From the NCBI RefSeq assembly GCF_002198655.1, contig NZ_MWLN01000124.1, positions 1 to 37,518 of the forward strand: a stretch of DNA of 37,518 nucleotides, read 5' to 3'. Below are positions 6,591 through 14,817 of this stretch, one piece after another. The first letter of the stretch is position 1, and each line of letters starts with the position of its first letter. Position numbers and translations under genes: made by a program. The notes beneath the pieces were generated by a model, which saw only the letters and a list, made by a program, of their open reading frames with translations, did not search any database and had not been told where the DNA came from. This DNA is from Kineosporia sp. A_224 (lineage in GTDB: Bacteria; Actinomycetota; Actinomycetes; Actinomycetales; Kineosporiaceae).

Positions 6591-8684
6591 GTGAGCGGGG
6601 ACAGTGGCAAGAAGTCCCGGCAGGAGTGGTGCCCTGCCGTGAAAGAGCAGTTCTTCGGCGTAGAGCCGAAGAGCGAGGACCCGTTGCCGGCCCATTCGCA
6701 GGCTGTGGCTGCATGCCGAGGTGCGTTGAGCGACGCCTACAGGGCCGCACGGGTAGCCGTCGTGGCCGAGGAGATGACCCGGCCGTTCGACGGCCTTCTC
6801 ATGCCCTCGGAGATCAGCGATGGCCCGTCGAGCTCCCCTCCAATGCGGATTCTCCTCATGGGGCGGACCATGGCGGGCAAGAGCACGCTGCTCGCCGCAC
6901 TAACCGGTGGCTTCGCCGAACGGATCGGGGTGGGTGCACAGCGAACGACGCGAGACGTGTTCGCGGCGCCGGCTCTTGACCTGCCTGACGTCGAGGTCGT
7001 CGACACTCCCGGGGTCGGGGCCAAGGACGGCGCCCAGGACGTGGCCCTGGCTATGGCCGAGGTGCCTGGTGCCGACCTCGTAGTGTGGGTCGCGAGCAAC
7101 GACTCCTTCCAGGAAGAGACGGCGCAGGCGTTGCGGGCGGTGGCCTTCCGGGGCAAGCCGGTCGTGGTGGCGCTGAACTGTCGTGCGCCGCTCGACGAGG
7201 AGCTGGCCATCGAGGACTTCTTAACGCGCCCGGACTCCGTGTTCGATCAGCACGAGGGCCACCTGAGGACGATCCGCTCCCACCTCGCCGCGGCGGGGGT
7301 GCGTCCGGTGACTGAAGTGCTGCTCCACGCTGAGGCCGCCCGGGCGGCCCAGACGGACGACGTCGGTGCGCAGCTCAGGAGTGCCAGCCGCATTGAGGCT
7401 CTCCTCGAAGTTCTGAGGCGAGAGCGCTTGGAGCGTCGAATCACCCGACGCATCGTGCGCGAAGCTGACGAGGTAAGGGCACAGGGGCTGGCGCTGAGGG
7501 CTGCTCTCGACGGGGTCGCTGTGGGCGTTCGGGAGGTCGTCAGCGTGGCCGGCGGGTTGCGACGGGATCAGGAGCAGCGCGCGCAGCGCCTGGTCGAGGC
7601 CTGTCGCCAACTGCTGGAGGACGACATCGTCCGCCTCATCGGTCAACGACGGGAGTGGCACCACGGTGTCACGGACTTCGGCGCGGAGGTCGGGCTGAGG
7701 TGGGCGGAGGAGCAGACCTCCCTGCTCGCCGACCTCGACTCCGCGGTGAAGCAGAGGGTCGACGAACTGTTGCGAACCCTCGACGAGGCCAGTACGGCGG
7801 CGCAGCGCGAGTGGGCCACCGCGGTTCGGCCCCAGATGCACGTCGAAGGCCTGCGCGACTTCAGAGGCCTGTGGAAGCGCCGGGTCGCGGGCTCCGTCGT
7901 CGGCACCGGGGGAGCTCTCGTGGCGGCCGTCGCCGGCGCGAAGATCGGGGCACTGGCGGGATTGTCCAGCGGTCCCTTAGGGGCAGTGGTCGGAGTGGTC
8001 GTCGGAGGCATTGTCGGTGCCCTGTCGAGGTCGCTCCGGATGAAGGCGCAATCGCTTTTCAAGAGCAAAGCCGCGATTCTGGAGGAGAACCGTGAGCTGC
8101 TACGGGCGGGCATCGCCACGATCCTCGAGGAACTGCAGGCTCAGGTGCTGCCAGAGGTCGACGGAACGATTCGTGACGTGCGTCGACAGCTCACCGGGGG
8201 ATTCGAGGTCCAGGGGGAGAAGGGGGCTGCCGCGTCTGCAGTTGCTGACGTCGTGGGCCGCTTGGAGGAGGCGGTCGAGGCGGCGATCAGCACCCTCGAC
8301 CTCCAGACCGTCCGCTGTCTGCTCCACGCCGACGGCCGGGCACGGCTTGCTGCCTCGGCCGAGAGAGCGACGCGTCTCCCCGGCGTGTTCGCTGCCGTCC
8401 AGGTGCGAGATTCTGCCTCGACAGAGGCTTGGCTGTTCCCGCCGTCATCCCCGGAGCCGCTCACATTCGGACGTGCACGCAGCCACTATCCGGGCGCGGG
8501 TGCCGCGACGTACGTACTTGGGCTGACCGACCAGGTTCCGGTCGCAGTTCGAACCCGCGCGAACGCGACCGTGGTCATCACCGAGGCCGCTGCCCCGGAG
8601 ATGGTGCTCGCCGCCTGGTCGGAAGCGTTGTCGCACCACCTTGGCACCATGGTCGAGATCACCCGGCCCGACGCGGAGGAGTAG
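6591..8684 (+). CDS. Dynamin-like GTPase, first of a tandem pair
   Basis: 697 aa from GTG 6591, with GAGGGG about 6 nt upstream. GTPase motifs are clear. The P-loop GRTMAGKST spans residues 91-99, a TTRD threonine follows as G2, and DTPG at 138-141 is G3. The G4 position reads LNCR instead of NKxD, a departure shared with many bacterial dynamin-like proteins. Residues 300-430 and 490-570 are helical. They flank a glycine/alanine/valine-rich hydrophobic stretch at about 434-480, which probably inserts into membrane like the paddle region of bacterial dynamins. The C-terminal 120 residues form a separate small domain. The second GTPase starts 6 nt after the stop, so the two are translated together and probably form a hetero-oligomer that remodels membrane. 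Tandem dynamin-like genes are known in antiphage systems such as Eleos (leoBC); a role here is inferred. Confidence 0.8.
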   Translation: MSGDSGKKSRQEWCPAVKEQFFGVEPKSEDPLPAHSQAVAACRGALSDAYRAARVAVVAEEMTRPFDGLLMPSEISDGPSSSPPMRILLMGRTMAGKSTLLAALTGGFAERIGVGAQRTTRDVFAAPALDLPDVEVVDTPGVGAKDGAQDVALAMAEVPGADLVVWVASNDSFQEETAQALRAVAFRGKPVVVALNCRAPLDEELAIEDFLTRPDSVFDQHEGHLRTIRSHLAAAGVRPVTEVLLHAEAARAAQTDDVGAQLRSASRIEALLEVLRRERLERRITRRIVREADEVRAQGLALRAALDGVAVGVREVVSVAGGLRRDQEQRAQRLVEACRQLLEDDIVRLIGQRREWHHGVTDFGAEVGLRWAEEQTSLLADLDSAVKQRVDELLRTLDEASTAAQREWATAVRPQMHVEGLRDFRGLWKRRVAGSVVGTGGALVAAVAGAKIGALAGLSSGPLGAVVGVVVGGIVGALSRSLRMKAQSLFKSKAAILEENRELLRAGIATILEELQAQVLPEVDGTIRDVRRQLTGGFEVQGEKGAAASAVADVVGRLEEAVEAAISTLDLQTVRCLLHADGRARLAASAERATRLPGVFAAVQVRDSASTEAWLFPPSSPEPLTFGRARSHYPGAGAATYVLGLTDQVPVAVRTRANATVVITEAAAPEMVLAAWSEALSHHLGTMVEITRPDAEE

Positions 8685-8690
8685 CACGGC

Positions 8691-10433
8691 ATGACGGACC
8701 TCTTGTTTCACTCTGCGGCGGCCGCCGAGCGCGACCTGGTGCCGCGGCTCGATGCCCTGCTTGGGCAACTGCCTGCGGCCAAGACTCTCCGGTTGCGCCG
8801 CATGCTCATCGTGGAGCAGCACGATCGGCCGCGAATGGTGCTCACGGGCCAGTACAGCAGCGGGAAGTCGACGCTAGTGAAGGCGCTCACGGACGGCGCC
8901 GCGGAGGTCTTGATCGACTCGGCAGTCGCCACGTCGGACGTGCAGGTCTTCGATTGGGACGGCCTGGTCGAGCTGGTGGATACACCTGGCGTGCAGGCCG
9001 GTCTGGAGGTTCACGACGCGCTCGCCGAGGAGGCGTTGCGGAACGCCGACCTTGTCTTGTTCACCGTTTCTGTCGACCTGTTCGACGACCGCCTGGTCGC
9101 GCACCTTCGACACGTCACTGACGACCTGCGCAAGGCGTCACAGCTTCTGGTGGTGATCACCAAGTGCCGGAGCCTCAAGGCAGCCGACGGCGTCCGCCAG
9201 GCCGCCGTCCGCGAGGCGCTCGGCCACTTCGCTGACCAGGTCCCGTGGGTCGAGTGCGATGCGCGGACGTATCTGGACGCGCTTCACGAAGACGATGGGT
9301 CGCGGGCGGAGATCCGCGCCGAAGCGTCACGGATTGGCATGCTCCGGCGCGCGATCAACCGTATCGCGCGCGAACGCGGGGACCTGGCTCGGTTCCGGGT
9401 ACCACTGCAGCAGGTCGCGCTGGTCGCTGGCGAAGCACTCGCAGCCGTGGCGGAGGACGAGGCCGACGAGGCGGCCCTCGCCGTTCTCGCGCGCCAGCGC
9501 AGAGCGTTCACGAACCGGCGCGGGCTGCTCGACTCGGCCCTCGAACGGCGTGCTACTGAGTTCCGCTCGGCCTGCATCCGCGCGGCGGAGCAGCTGGCGG
9601 ACATGGTCGAGGCGATCGAGGTGTCGCCGGCCGGTGAGTGGGGACGGCTCGACGACGCCTCGGCCCGACTCGACGAGCAGCTGAACTTGGCCAACGAGCG
9701 GTTCGTGGACGGTGTGCGGGAGATTGTGCAGTCTCAACTCGCCGACTTCAGCTCGGAAGTCCGCGAGATAGAGGCGTCGCCGTATGCGCATCAGCTGGCC
9801 GCACTCGACGTTCGAGCCGATGTTGAGGCGCGAGTCATCTCGGTGGAGCCGGGCAGCGACCGTCTGACGAGGCAGAAGCCGGTTCGGCTGCCGCCTTGGG
9901 CGCCCAAAGTGACCGAGCACCTGAAGAAGTTCCAGAGGACCTGGGGCGCTGGCGACGGTGTCAGGGCGTCGGCTGGTAGCACCGGCCATCAGATCGTCTA
10001 CAACGTCGGAAAGCGCGTCGGGGTCAAGTTCAAGCCCTATCAGGCAGTGCGTTGGGCTGACAACATCGGCAAGGTGGCCAGGTACGGCAACCTTGTGCTG
10101 CCCGTCGCGCTCGAGGTCCACGCGATTCTCCAGGAGGAGCGGGGCGAGGAAGCGGCCGCGAAGGAGAAGTTCCGCCGACGTAGAGCACTCGTCGGTGCCG
10201 TCCTCGCGCAGTGCGAGGTGATTTCCGGCGCCACTCTTGCCCAGGTGCGCGGCGAGTTCGCGACTGCGTTCGATGCCGCTGTCCGCGAGATCGACGAGAT
10301 GCACGAGGTGATACGGGCGGTCCAGGCGTCCCGGTCGGACCTAGATCGCGAACTCGCGTCGGTGCAGCGCGAGGCACACTCGATGCTCGATCGCCTCGAG
10401 GCACCGGCGGCCCCGGAGTCCGTTGACATGTGA
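8691..10433 (+). CDS. Dynamin-like GTPase, second of a tandem pair
   Basis: 580 aa, ATG 8691, with GAGGAG overlapping the end of the upstream gene. The P-loop GQYSSGKST is at residues 53-61, and this GQYSSGKST form is typical of the dynamin/EHD-type GTPases. DTPG is at 97-100 and the G4-like ITKCRSLK lies near 160. Long helical regions at about 230-390 and 480-570 would form the stalk. A lysine-rich middle (PKVTEHLKKFQRTW, then KRVGVKFKPYQ) and one moderately hydrophobic patch (YGNLVLPVALEVHAIL) may contact membrane. Unlike its partner it lacks a long Gly-rich hydrophobic paddle, so the pair looks asymmetric: one member carries the insertion segment and the other the canonical P-loop form. 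The operon seems to end at the hairpin at 10452-10479. Confidence 0.8.
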   Translation: MTDLLFHSAAAAERDLVPRLDALLGQLPAAKTLRLRRMLIVEQHDRPRMVLTGQYSSGKSTLVKALTDGAAEVLIDSAVATSDVQVFDWDGLVELVDTPGVQAGLEVHDALAEEALRNADLVLFTVSVDLFDDRLVAHLRHVTDDLRKASQLLVVITKCRSLKAADGVRQAAVREALGHFADQVPWVECDARTYLDALHEDDGSRAEIRAEASRIGMLRRAINRIARERGDLARFRVPLQQVALVAGEALAAVAEDEADEAALAVLARQRRAFTNRRGLLDSALERRATEFRSACIRAAEQLADMVEAIEVSPAGEWGRLDDASARLDEQLNLANERFVDGVREIVQSQLADFSSEVREIEASPYAHQLAALDVRADVEARVISVEPGSDRLTRQKPVRLPPWAPKVTEHLKKFQRTWGAGDGVRASAGSTGHQIVYNVGKRVGVKFKPYQAVRWADNIGKVARYGNLVLPVALEVHAILQEERGEEAAAKEKFRRRRALVGAVLAQCEVISGATLAQVRGEFATAFDAAVREIDEMHEVIRAVQASRSDLDRELASVQREAHSMLDRLEAPAAPESVDM

Positions 10434-10451
10434 GGTCGTTTACCACAATGG

Positions 10452-10479
10452 GCTGCCGACACGAGAGTCTCCCGGCAGC
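10452..10479 (+). terminator. Hairpin terminator after the GTPase pair
   Basis: A 7-bp GC-rich stem (GCTGCCG / CGGCAGC) with a 14-nt loop, starting 19 bp after the stop at 10433. No T run. Confidence 0.45.
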
Positions 10480-10906
10480 GGCCGTATGCGGTGGTCATTC
10501 GGGCGCGCCCCTGCTCCTCGGACTCCGAACTGTGCACGAGACGGCGACCAGCAGGACGGTGGTGAGGCGGGGCCGTAAATGTGAGCACCACGCGAGGACC
10601 GAGTCGTGTCGTGTCTCCGAGGACGCCCCTTGAACTCGGGCGGATTTTAGGGGCGACGTCTGGCGTAGCCGCCGGTTGCGTGGAGTTCTCCCAGCGGGGC
10701 AAGCGCCAGAGGCTGGGCGGAACGGCTCGCATCGGAGTTCTGGCACAGACGCCCCGCTCGGGTGCGCAGAAAGCGCCGGCGCTGGACGCTGGATGTACTA
10801 CTGTCACGTTGGGTGCCTATGCAGTTACTGTGAGTGCCCTCTCGATCCGGTTGGCCAAGCATCAGGCGCGCGGAGGACTTCGTTCGCCAGTGGGAGAGGA
10901 ATAGTT
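10480..10906. other. 427-bp intergenic region, no gene supported
   Basis: A 107-codon frame (10581-10904) ends just before the next start, but its third positions show little GC bias, it has no ribosome binding site and its composition is unconvincing. The promoter of the small gene at 10907 should lie here; I could not assign its boxes. Confidence 0.4.
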
Positions 10907-11245
10907 GTGACCGTCGCCACGGGCATCAGCGGAAACCTAGATTTCGATGGAACCTTCGTGACAATCAGCCCGCACAAGGGTTTGAAAGGTCTGGTGCGCT
11001 CTCGAGGCAAGAGCGAGCGGCGGGTGCCGATGAAGTCGATCACCGAGGTGGAGTTCTCGGAACCGACGATGGCCAAGATTGGTTACATCCGTGTCTTGAC
11101 ATCTGGGATGCAGCCTCTCAGGGGGACGACGCTACGGCCGGCGTTCATGGATGCCATGCAGGACCCCAATGCTGTGACATTCGACAAAAAGACCGTCGAG
11201 TCTTTCCGTGAGCTGCGCAATCGCATTGAACTGGCGCTCGTGTAG
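10907..11245 (+). CDS. Small DUF4429-like protein
   Basis: 112 aa from GTG 10907, with the ribosome binding site GGGAGAGGA about 6 nt upstream. That site decides against a longer frame starting at 10676. The sequence has a GNLDFDGTFVTISPHKG stretch, then basic residues, then a KSITEVEF strand. Alternating strands and a C-terminal helix (TVESFRELRNRIELAL) follow. This pattern matches the short PH-like DUF4429 domain common in actinobacteria, where it is often joined to a SHOCT tail; here the tail is absent. Function is unknown. It stands alone between the GTPase operon and the CHAP hydrolase gene, 224 bp upstream of the latter. Confidence 0.7.
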   Translation: MTVATGISGNLDFDGTFVTISPHKGLKGLVRSRGKSERRVPMKSITEVEFSEPTMAKIGYIRVLTSGMQPLRGTTLRPAFMDAMQDPNAVTFDKKTVESFRELRNRIELALV

Positions 11246-11469
11246 TTCTGGCTCGACGTCAAGCGAGGCAATGCGCCGCAAGGTAGGTCTGGGGGCATCG
11301 TGGACCGGTGGAAATCGACGACGTCGACGTCCTTACGCCCATGCCTTCGAGGGCGAGAGTGCCTCGCAAGAAGTGGTTGGCGCGACGTCAGTGAAGCGCT
11401 GGTCGATAGATCGAAGTTGAACGGGAGCGACTCCTGGGGAGCCGCCCACGGGTGGGAGAAGGTCAGAAC

Positions 11470-12687
11470 GTGGATGAGGGCGTACTGAGCAGGCGTGGGA
11501 CATTGTCGTCGCCACGGAGCGGACGTTGGGCAGCACTGCTGGTCGCGGTCTTCATGGCGGTCTCAAGTTGCTTCGCCTTGATCGGTACCTCGGCGTCTGC
11601 CGCGGTGGGGGACAACTACCCGTCGCGAAGCCTGCCTGACTGTTCCTTCCAGTTCGGCGTCTACTCGTGGTGCGCGGGCACTCCTGGCGCCAACGGGAAG
11701 TATCCGGCGGGTGCCTGGGCGTCAGGCCGTGGCTACGCGTACCGGAACTGTACGGACTGGGCGTCCTTCCACCTTCAGGACTACTACGGCGTTCCGGACT
11801 CAGTGGTGAGAGGCCTTCAGAACGGTGGTCAGTGGGCCACCGGTGCCAAGGCGCGCGGCGGATATCTCGTCAACAAGACGCCGGCCGTCGGTGCTGCCGT
11901 GGTGCGAGCCGCGACGTACAACCCTGATGGCACTCTCAAGACGTTCGGCCACGTCGCGGTCATCGACGCGGTGAATCCTGACAAGACGACATTCACCATC
12001 TCGCAGTACAACGGCGCAGGAACGGGCAAGTACTCGACAGCAACCGGAACCATGACCTCGCTGAAGTTCACGGATATCGTGCACTTTGAGAAGTGGGCCA
12101 CGCGAAATGTCTCTGGGTCATCGAGTTCGGTCGCTGCGGTGGGAGCGATCAGCACGATCACGCATGGCAGCCGCGTCGGTCTGAGCTGGCAGCCTGTGGC
12201 TGGAGCGACTGGGTACCGAGTCCTCCGTGACGGCGCGCACGTCGGCACTGTCGCGGCGGCCCCGTACTTCGATCGAGCAGTGTCGGTGGGGCAGCACTAC
12301 ACGTACTCCGTGGTCGCCATGTCGGGAGCTGACCCGGCCCCAGGCTCATCGGTCCAGATCTCCACGACCTGGGACTCGGCGGACCACGCCTATCTGCGCA
12401 CGAAGGCTGGTCCGTCGGAGTGCGGGCGGGCTGGGGACGCGACGCATCAGTACCTGGTCTGCAACACGTTGACCGCGACGGGCTGGGTGTCGGGCTTCTC
12501 CCAGGTCTACGACTGGGGGTATGCCACCGACCGGGCGTGGGTGAGTAACCCCAACGGGACGGTGTCGTACTGCCGGACGTTCATCGAGGGCAAGCACCTG
12601 GTCTGCGATACCTGGAACGGGGCGACATGGACCGGTCCGAAGAGCTCGGGCGTCCTGGACACTGGCTACAGAGACGCCTTCGCCTGA
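11470..12687 (+). CDS. Secreted CHAP-domain cell-wall hydrolase
   Basis: 405 aa from GTG 11470, chosen because GGAGAAGG lies 7 nt upstream; GTG 11452 in the same frame lacks a site. Residues about 15-45 form a Sec signal peptide: basic n-region, hydrophobic core, then an ASA cleavage site. A CHAP amidase/endopeptidase domain follows, with catalytic Cys94 in NCTDWASF, His161 in FGHVAVIDAV, and a polar third residue in the SQYNG strand. A fibronectin-III-like domain (about 225-305) and a cysteine-containing C-terminal module with two related halves (LVCNTLTATGW and LVCDTWNGATW) complete the protein. It probably cleaves peptidoglycan cross-bridges outside the cell. Its position before the type VII-like locus suggests it could open the wall for secretion, or it may act as a toxin; both are inferences. 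Confidence 0.8.
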   Translation: MDEGVLSRRGTLSSPRSGRWAALLVAVFMAVSSCFALIGTSASAAVGDNYPSRSLPDCSFQFGVYSWCAGTPGANGKYPAGAWASGRGYAYRNCTDWASFHLQDYYGVPDSVVRGLQNGGQWATGAKARGGYLVNKTPAVGAAVVRAATYNPDGTLKTFGHVAVIDAVNPDKTTFTISQYNGAGTGKYSTATGTMTSLKFTDIVHFEKWATRNVSGSSSSVAAVGAISTITHGSRVGLSWQPVAGATGYRVLRDGAHVGTVAAAPYFDRAVSVGQHYTYSVVAMSGADPAPGSSVQISTTWDSADHAYLRTKAGPSECGRAGDATHQYLVCNTLTATGWVSGFSQVYDWGYATDRAWVSNPNGTVSYCRTFIEGKHLVCDTWNGATWTGPKSSGVLDTGYRDAFA

Positions 12688-12882
12688 ACGTCCGGTGGTC
12701 CGCTCAGGAGGCCGGTGTGTGCTCTGGGCGGGCTGCGCAAAGTTGATGCTCTTCTGCGCCTTCCGGCGCCCCGTCCTCCCTCGACGTCACGGACCCGGCC
12801 ACCTGGTTGACAGGCACGACCTGGAAACGGTCGGCACGTCATGGATCGTCGAAAAGCCGATCGCCGGACTTCTAGCCGCGGC

Positions 12883-12888
12883 TACTCT
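12883..12888 (+). promoter_or_regulatory. Possible -10 box upstream of the first kinase gene
   Basis: TACTCT lies 55 bp before the chosen start. A TTGACA at 12807-12812 is too far away to pair with it. GTG 12901 shortly downstream is in frame and would allow a 14-residue longer, nearly leaderless product. Confidence 0.25.
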
Positions 12889-12942
12889 GTGCGCTGAGAA
12901 GTGACGCTCCGGGTAGCGTCCGGCGTCTGGGCGGGGGATGGC

Positions 12943-14754
12943 ATGAGCGGGGCCGGCATCTGGGTGGGCCCTAGTCGCCGACCGGACACCTACCGGCTCG
13001 TCCGCGTCGTCGGGGGAGGCGGCGAGGGCGAGGTGTGGAAGGCCGAATTCGAGGTCGCTCCCGGCCGCACCAAGCCCGTGGCCGTGAAGCGGCTAGCAGG
13101 CGATTGCTCCGTCGCCGACACGGACGCATGGGAGCGGCAAGGCCTCGTCCTGCAGGACCTCGCGACGCCCGGGCTCGTCGACGTCCTTGAGCTGTTCGTC
13201 GGCCCCGACAAGCACCGGTACGGCGCGCGGACGCCGACCGACGGGCGTTTGTTCCGCTACCTGGCGATGGAGTGGCTCGACGGGGTGCCGCTGCCGGAGT
13301 GGCTGGAGGCCAACGGCTCCGCGTCCTTCTCGGCCCGTGTCCAGCTGCTCCGGACGGTCGCTCGCGCGCTCGACGACCTGCACACCGCCTCACGCGACGA
13401 CGTCGCGGTGTGCCACGGCGACGTCAAGCCGGCCAACATAGTCGTCGACGACCACGGCACAGCCGTCCTCGTCGACCTCGGGCTGACCGGCGCCGTAGAC
13501 GCGCCACGGCGCAGCGGCTGGTCACCCGGCTACGCGGCGCCTGAGCTCGTCGCGGGCACTCATCTGCCAGGCCCGGAGACCGACCTGTACGCGTTCGCTA
13601 TGACCGCGGTGCACCTGGTCACCGGAGCCGATCCGCCCACCTGCCCGGACGGCACGGTCGACCGGACCGCGATGACCGCCCAGGTGGCTGCCGCACGCTG
13701 CTTCTCCGATCGCGAGCCCGCGGCGCGGGCCTTCCTGGGCGCCGTGCTCAGCGTCGTCGACGCCCCGCGCGGCGCCCGGCAGTCGGCGTCGCAATGGCTC
13801 TCGACGCTCGCCTCGTCGACGTCCCTGACGACAGTCCTGGGCGCGGCCGCGGTGGGTACGCCCGGCACGGACGGCGTGGCGACGAGACTGAGCCAGGCAA
13901 GGCGTGAACCGGTCACGCCGTTGCGGACCGCAGCAGCTCGACGCCTCCCACTCCCTGCGCTCGCCGCTACAGCCATCGCTCTCGTTCTGTTCGGCGTGGG
14001 AGGAGCCTGGTGGGTGGGCCGAGACGGCGGCACGACCTCCGCCGTCGCGGCACCCTCGGCTGCGACTGCAGGGCAGGCTGGCGTAGCGGGCCGCCTCCCG
14101 GCGTCCGGCACCATGGGCTCGACTGCAGGAAGCCCTGGACCGGTGACGTCGTCGACCGGCGTCGCACAGCGGGCCACGGTGGGGACGACCTTTTCGCATG
14201 CCGGAACGACGTCTGGACCAGCCGGCGACGGGTCCCGGGGGGCGACGAGCGCGGCAGGCGGCTTCAGCAGCAGTTCTTCGGTCAGGTCGTCCGTCCGGTC
14301 GTCGGGCTCCTCGACCAAGTCCAAGCGCGCCAGCGCGTCCACGAGCACGAGCTCGACGTCCCCTGCGCCTCCTGCTGTCGTCCGGGTCGCGCACTACGGA
14401 TGCACCAACGACAACTCGGACATCGGCCACTACGTGTCCGCAAACCATTACTGGCAGAACGAGTTCACGGCGCAGGGGTCGGTCATCGACGGGATCAGCG
14501 TACAGCTTGGCGCGGCGGCCGACGGGCGTGACCACAGAGCCCTGGTCGGCGTCTACACGGGGTCCGCCCTCGCCGGCGCCGTCGTCGAGACGGTGGTGTC
14601 GGTCAGCGGCTACGGGGGAGTGAGCACCTCGGTGCCGGCCACCCGGGTGGCTCCTGGACAGCATCTGTACCTCGCGGTGCGCGGCATCGGGGACTTCACC
14701 GCCTACGACAACCGGTCCGGCTGCTTCATCGGCTCGGTGGTCGGCACCACCTGA
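12943..14754 (+). CDS. Transmembrane Ser/Thr kinase-like protein of a type VII-like locus (copy 1)
   Basis: 603 aa from ATG 12943 with GGGGG 5-8 nt upstream. Residues 15-290 are a protein kinase fold. They include a glycine-rich loop VGGGGEGEVWKAE, the VAVKRL lysine, catalytic loop HGDVKPANIVV (His158) in which the usual HRD arginine is Gly, and metal-binding DLG. A single transmembrane helix lies at about 337-358. A Ser/Thr/Gly/Pro-rich linker of about 110 residues follows. The last 120 residues form an extracytoplasmic domain with two cysteines and jelly-roll-like strands. The FHA/FtsK ATPase gene starts 63 bp later in the same operon, so FHA binding to threonine-phosphorylated protein is a natural link. 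A paralogue (21639-23501) heads the facing operon. The same topology, kinase fold-TM-ectodomain, is used by the EssB pseudokinase of type VIIb secretion. Confidence 0.8.
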   Translation: MSGAGIWVGPSRRPDTYRLVRVVGGGGEGEVWKAEFEVAPGRTKPVAVKRLAGDCSVADTDAWERQGLVLQDLATPGLVDVLELFVGPDKHRYGARTPTDGRLFRYLAMEWLDGVPLPEWLEANGSASFSARVQLLRTVARALDDLHTASRDDVAVCHGDVKPANIVVDDHGTAVLVDLGLTGAVDAPRRSGWSPGYAAPELVAGTHLPGPETDLYAFAMTAVHLVTGADPPTCPDGTVDRTAMTAQVAAARCFSDREPAARAFLGAVLSVVDAPRGARQSASQWLSTLASSTSLTTVLGAAAVGTPGTDGVATRLSQARREPVTPLRTAAARRLPLPALAATAIALVLFGVGGAWWVGRDGGTTSAVAAPSAATAGQAGVAGRLPASGTMGSTAGSPGPVTSSTGVAQRATVGTTFSHAGTTSGPAGDGSRGATSAAGGFSSSSSVRSSVRSSGSSTKSKRASASTSTSSTSPAPPAVVRVAHYGCTNDNSDIGHYVSANHYWQNEFTAQGSVIDGISVQLGAAADGRDHRALVGVYTGSALAGAVVETVVSVSGYGGVSTSVPATRVAPGQHLYLAVRGIGDFTAYDNRSGCFIGSVVGTT

Positions 14755-14817
14755 TCGTGACGCGGATGCCGCCAGCCGGCCGGCACCGCGGTCGTCGCGC
14801 CCTTCCGGGAGTTGCCT

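Noticed and set aside
10581-10904. A 107-codon frame ending just before the DUF4429-like start
   Set aside because: Third positions show little GC bias, there is no ribosome binding site, and no motif is visible.
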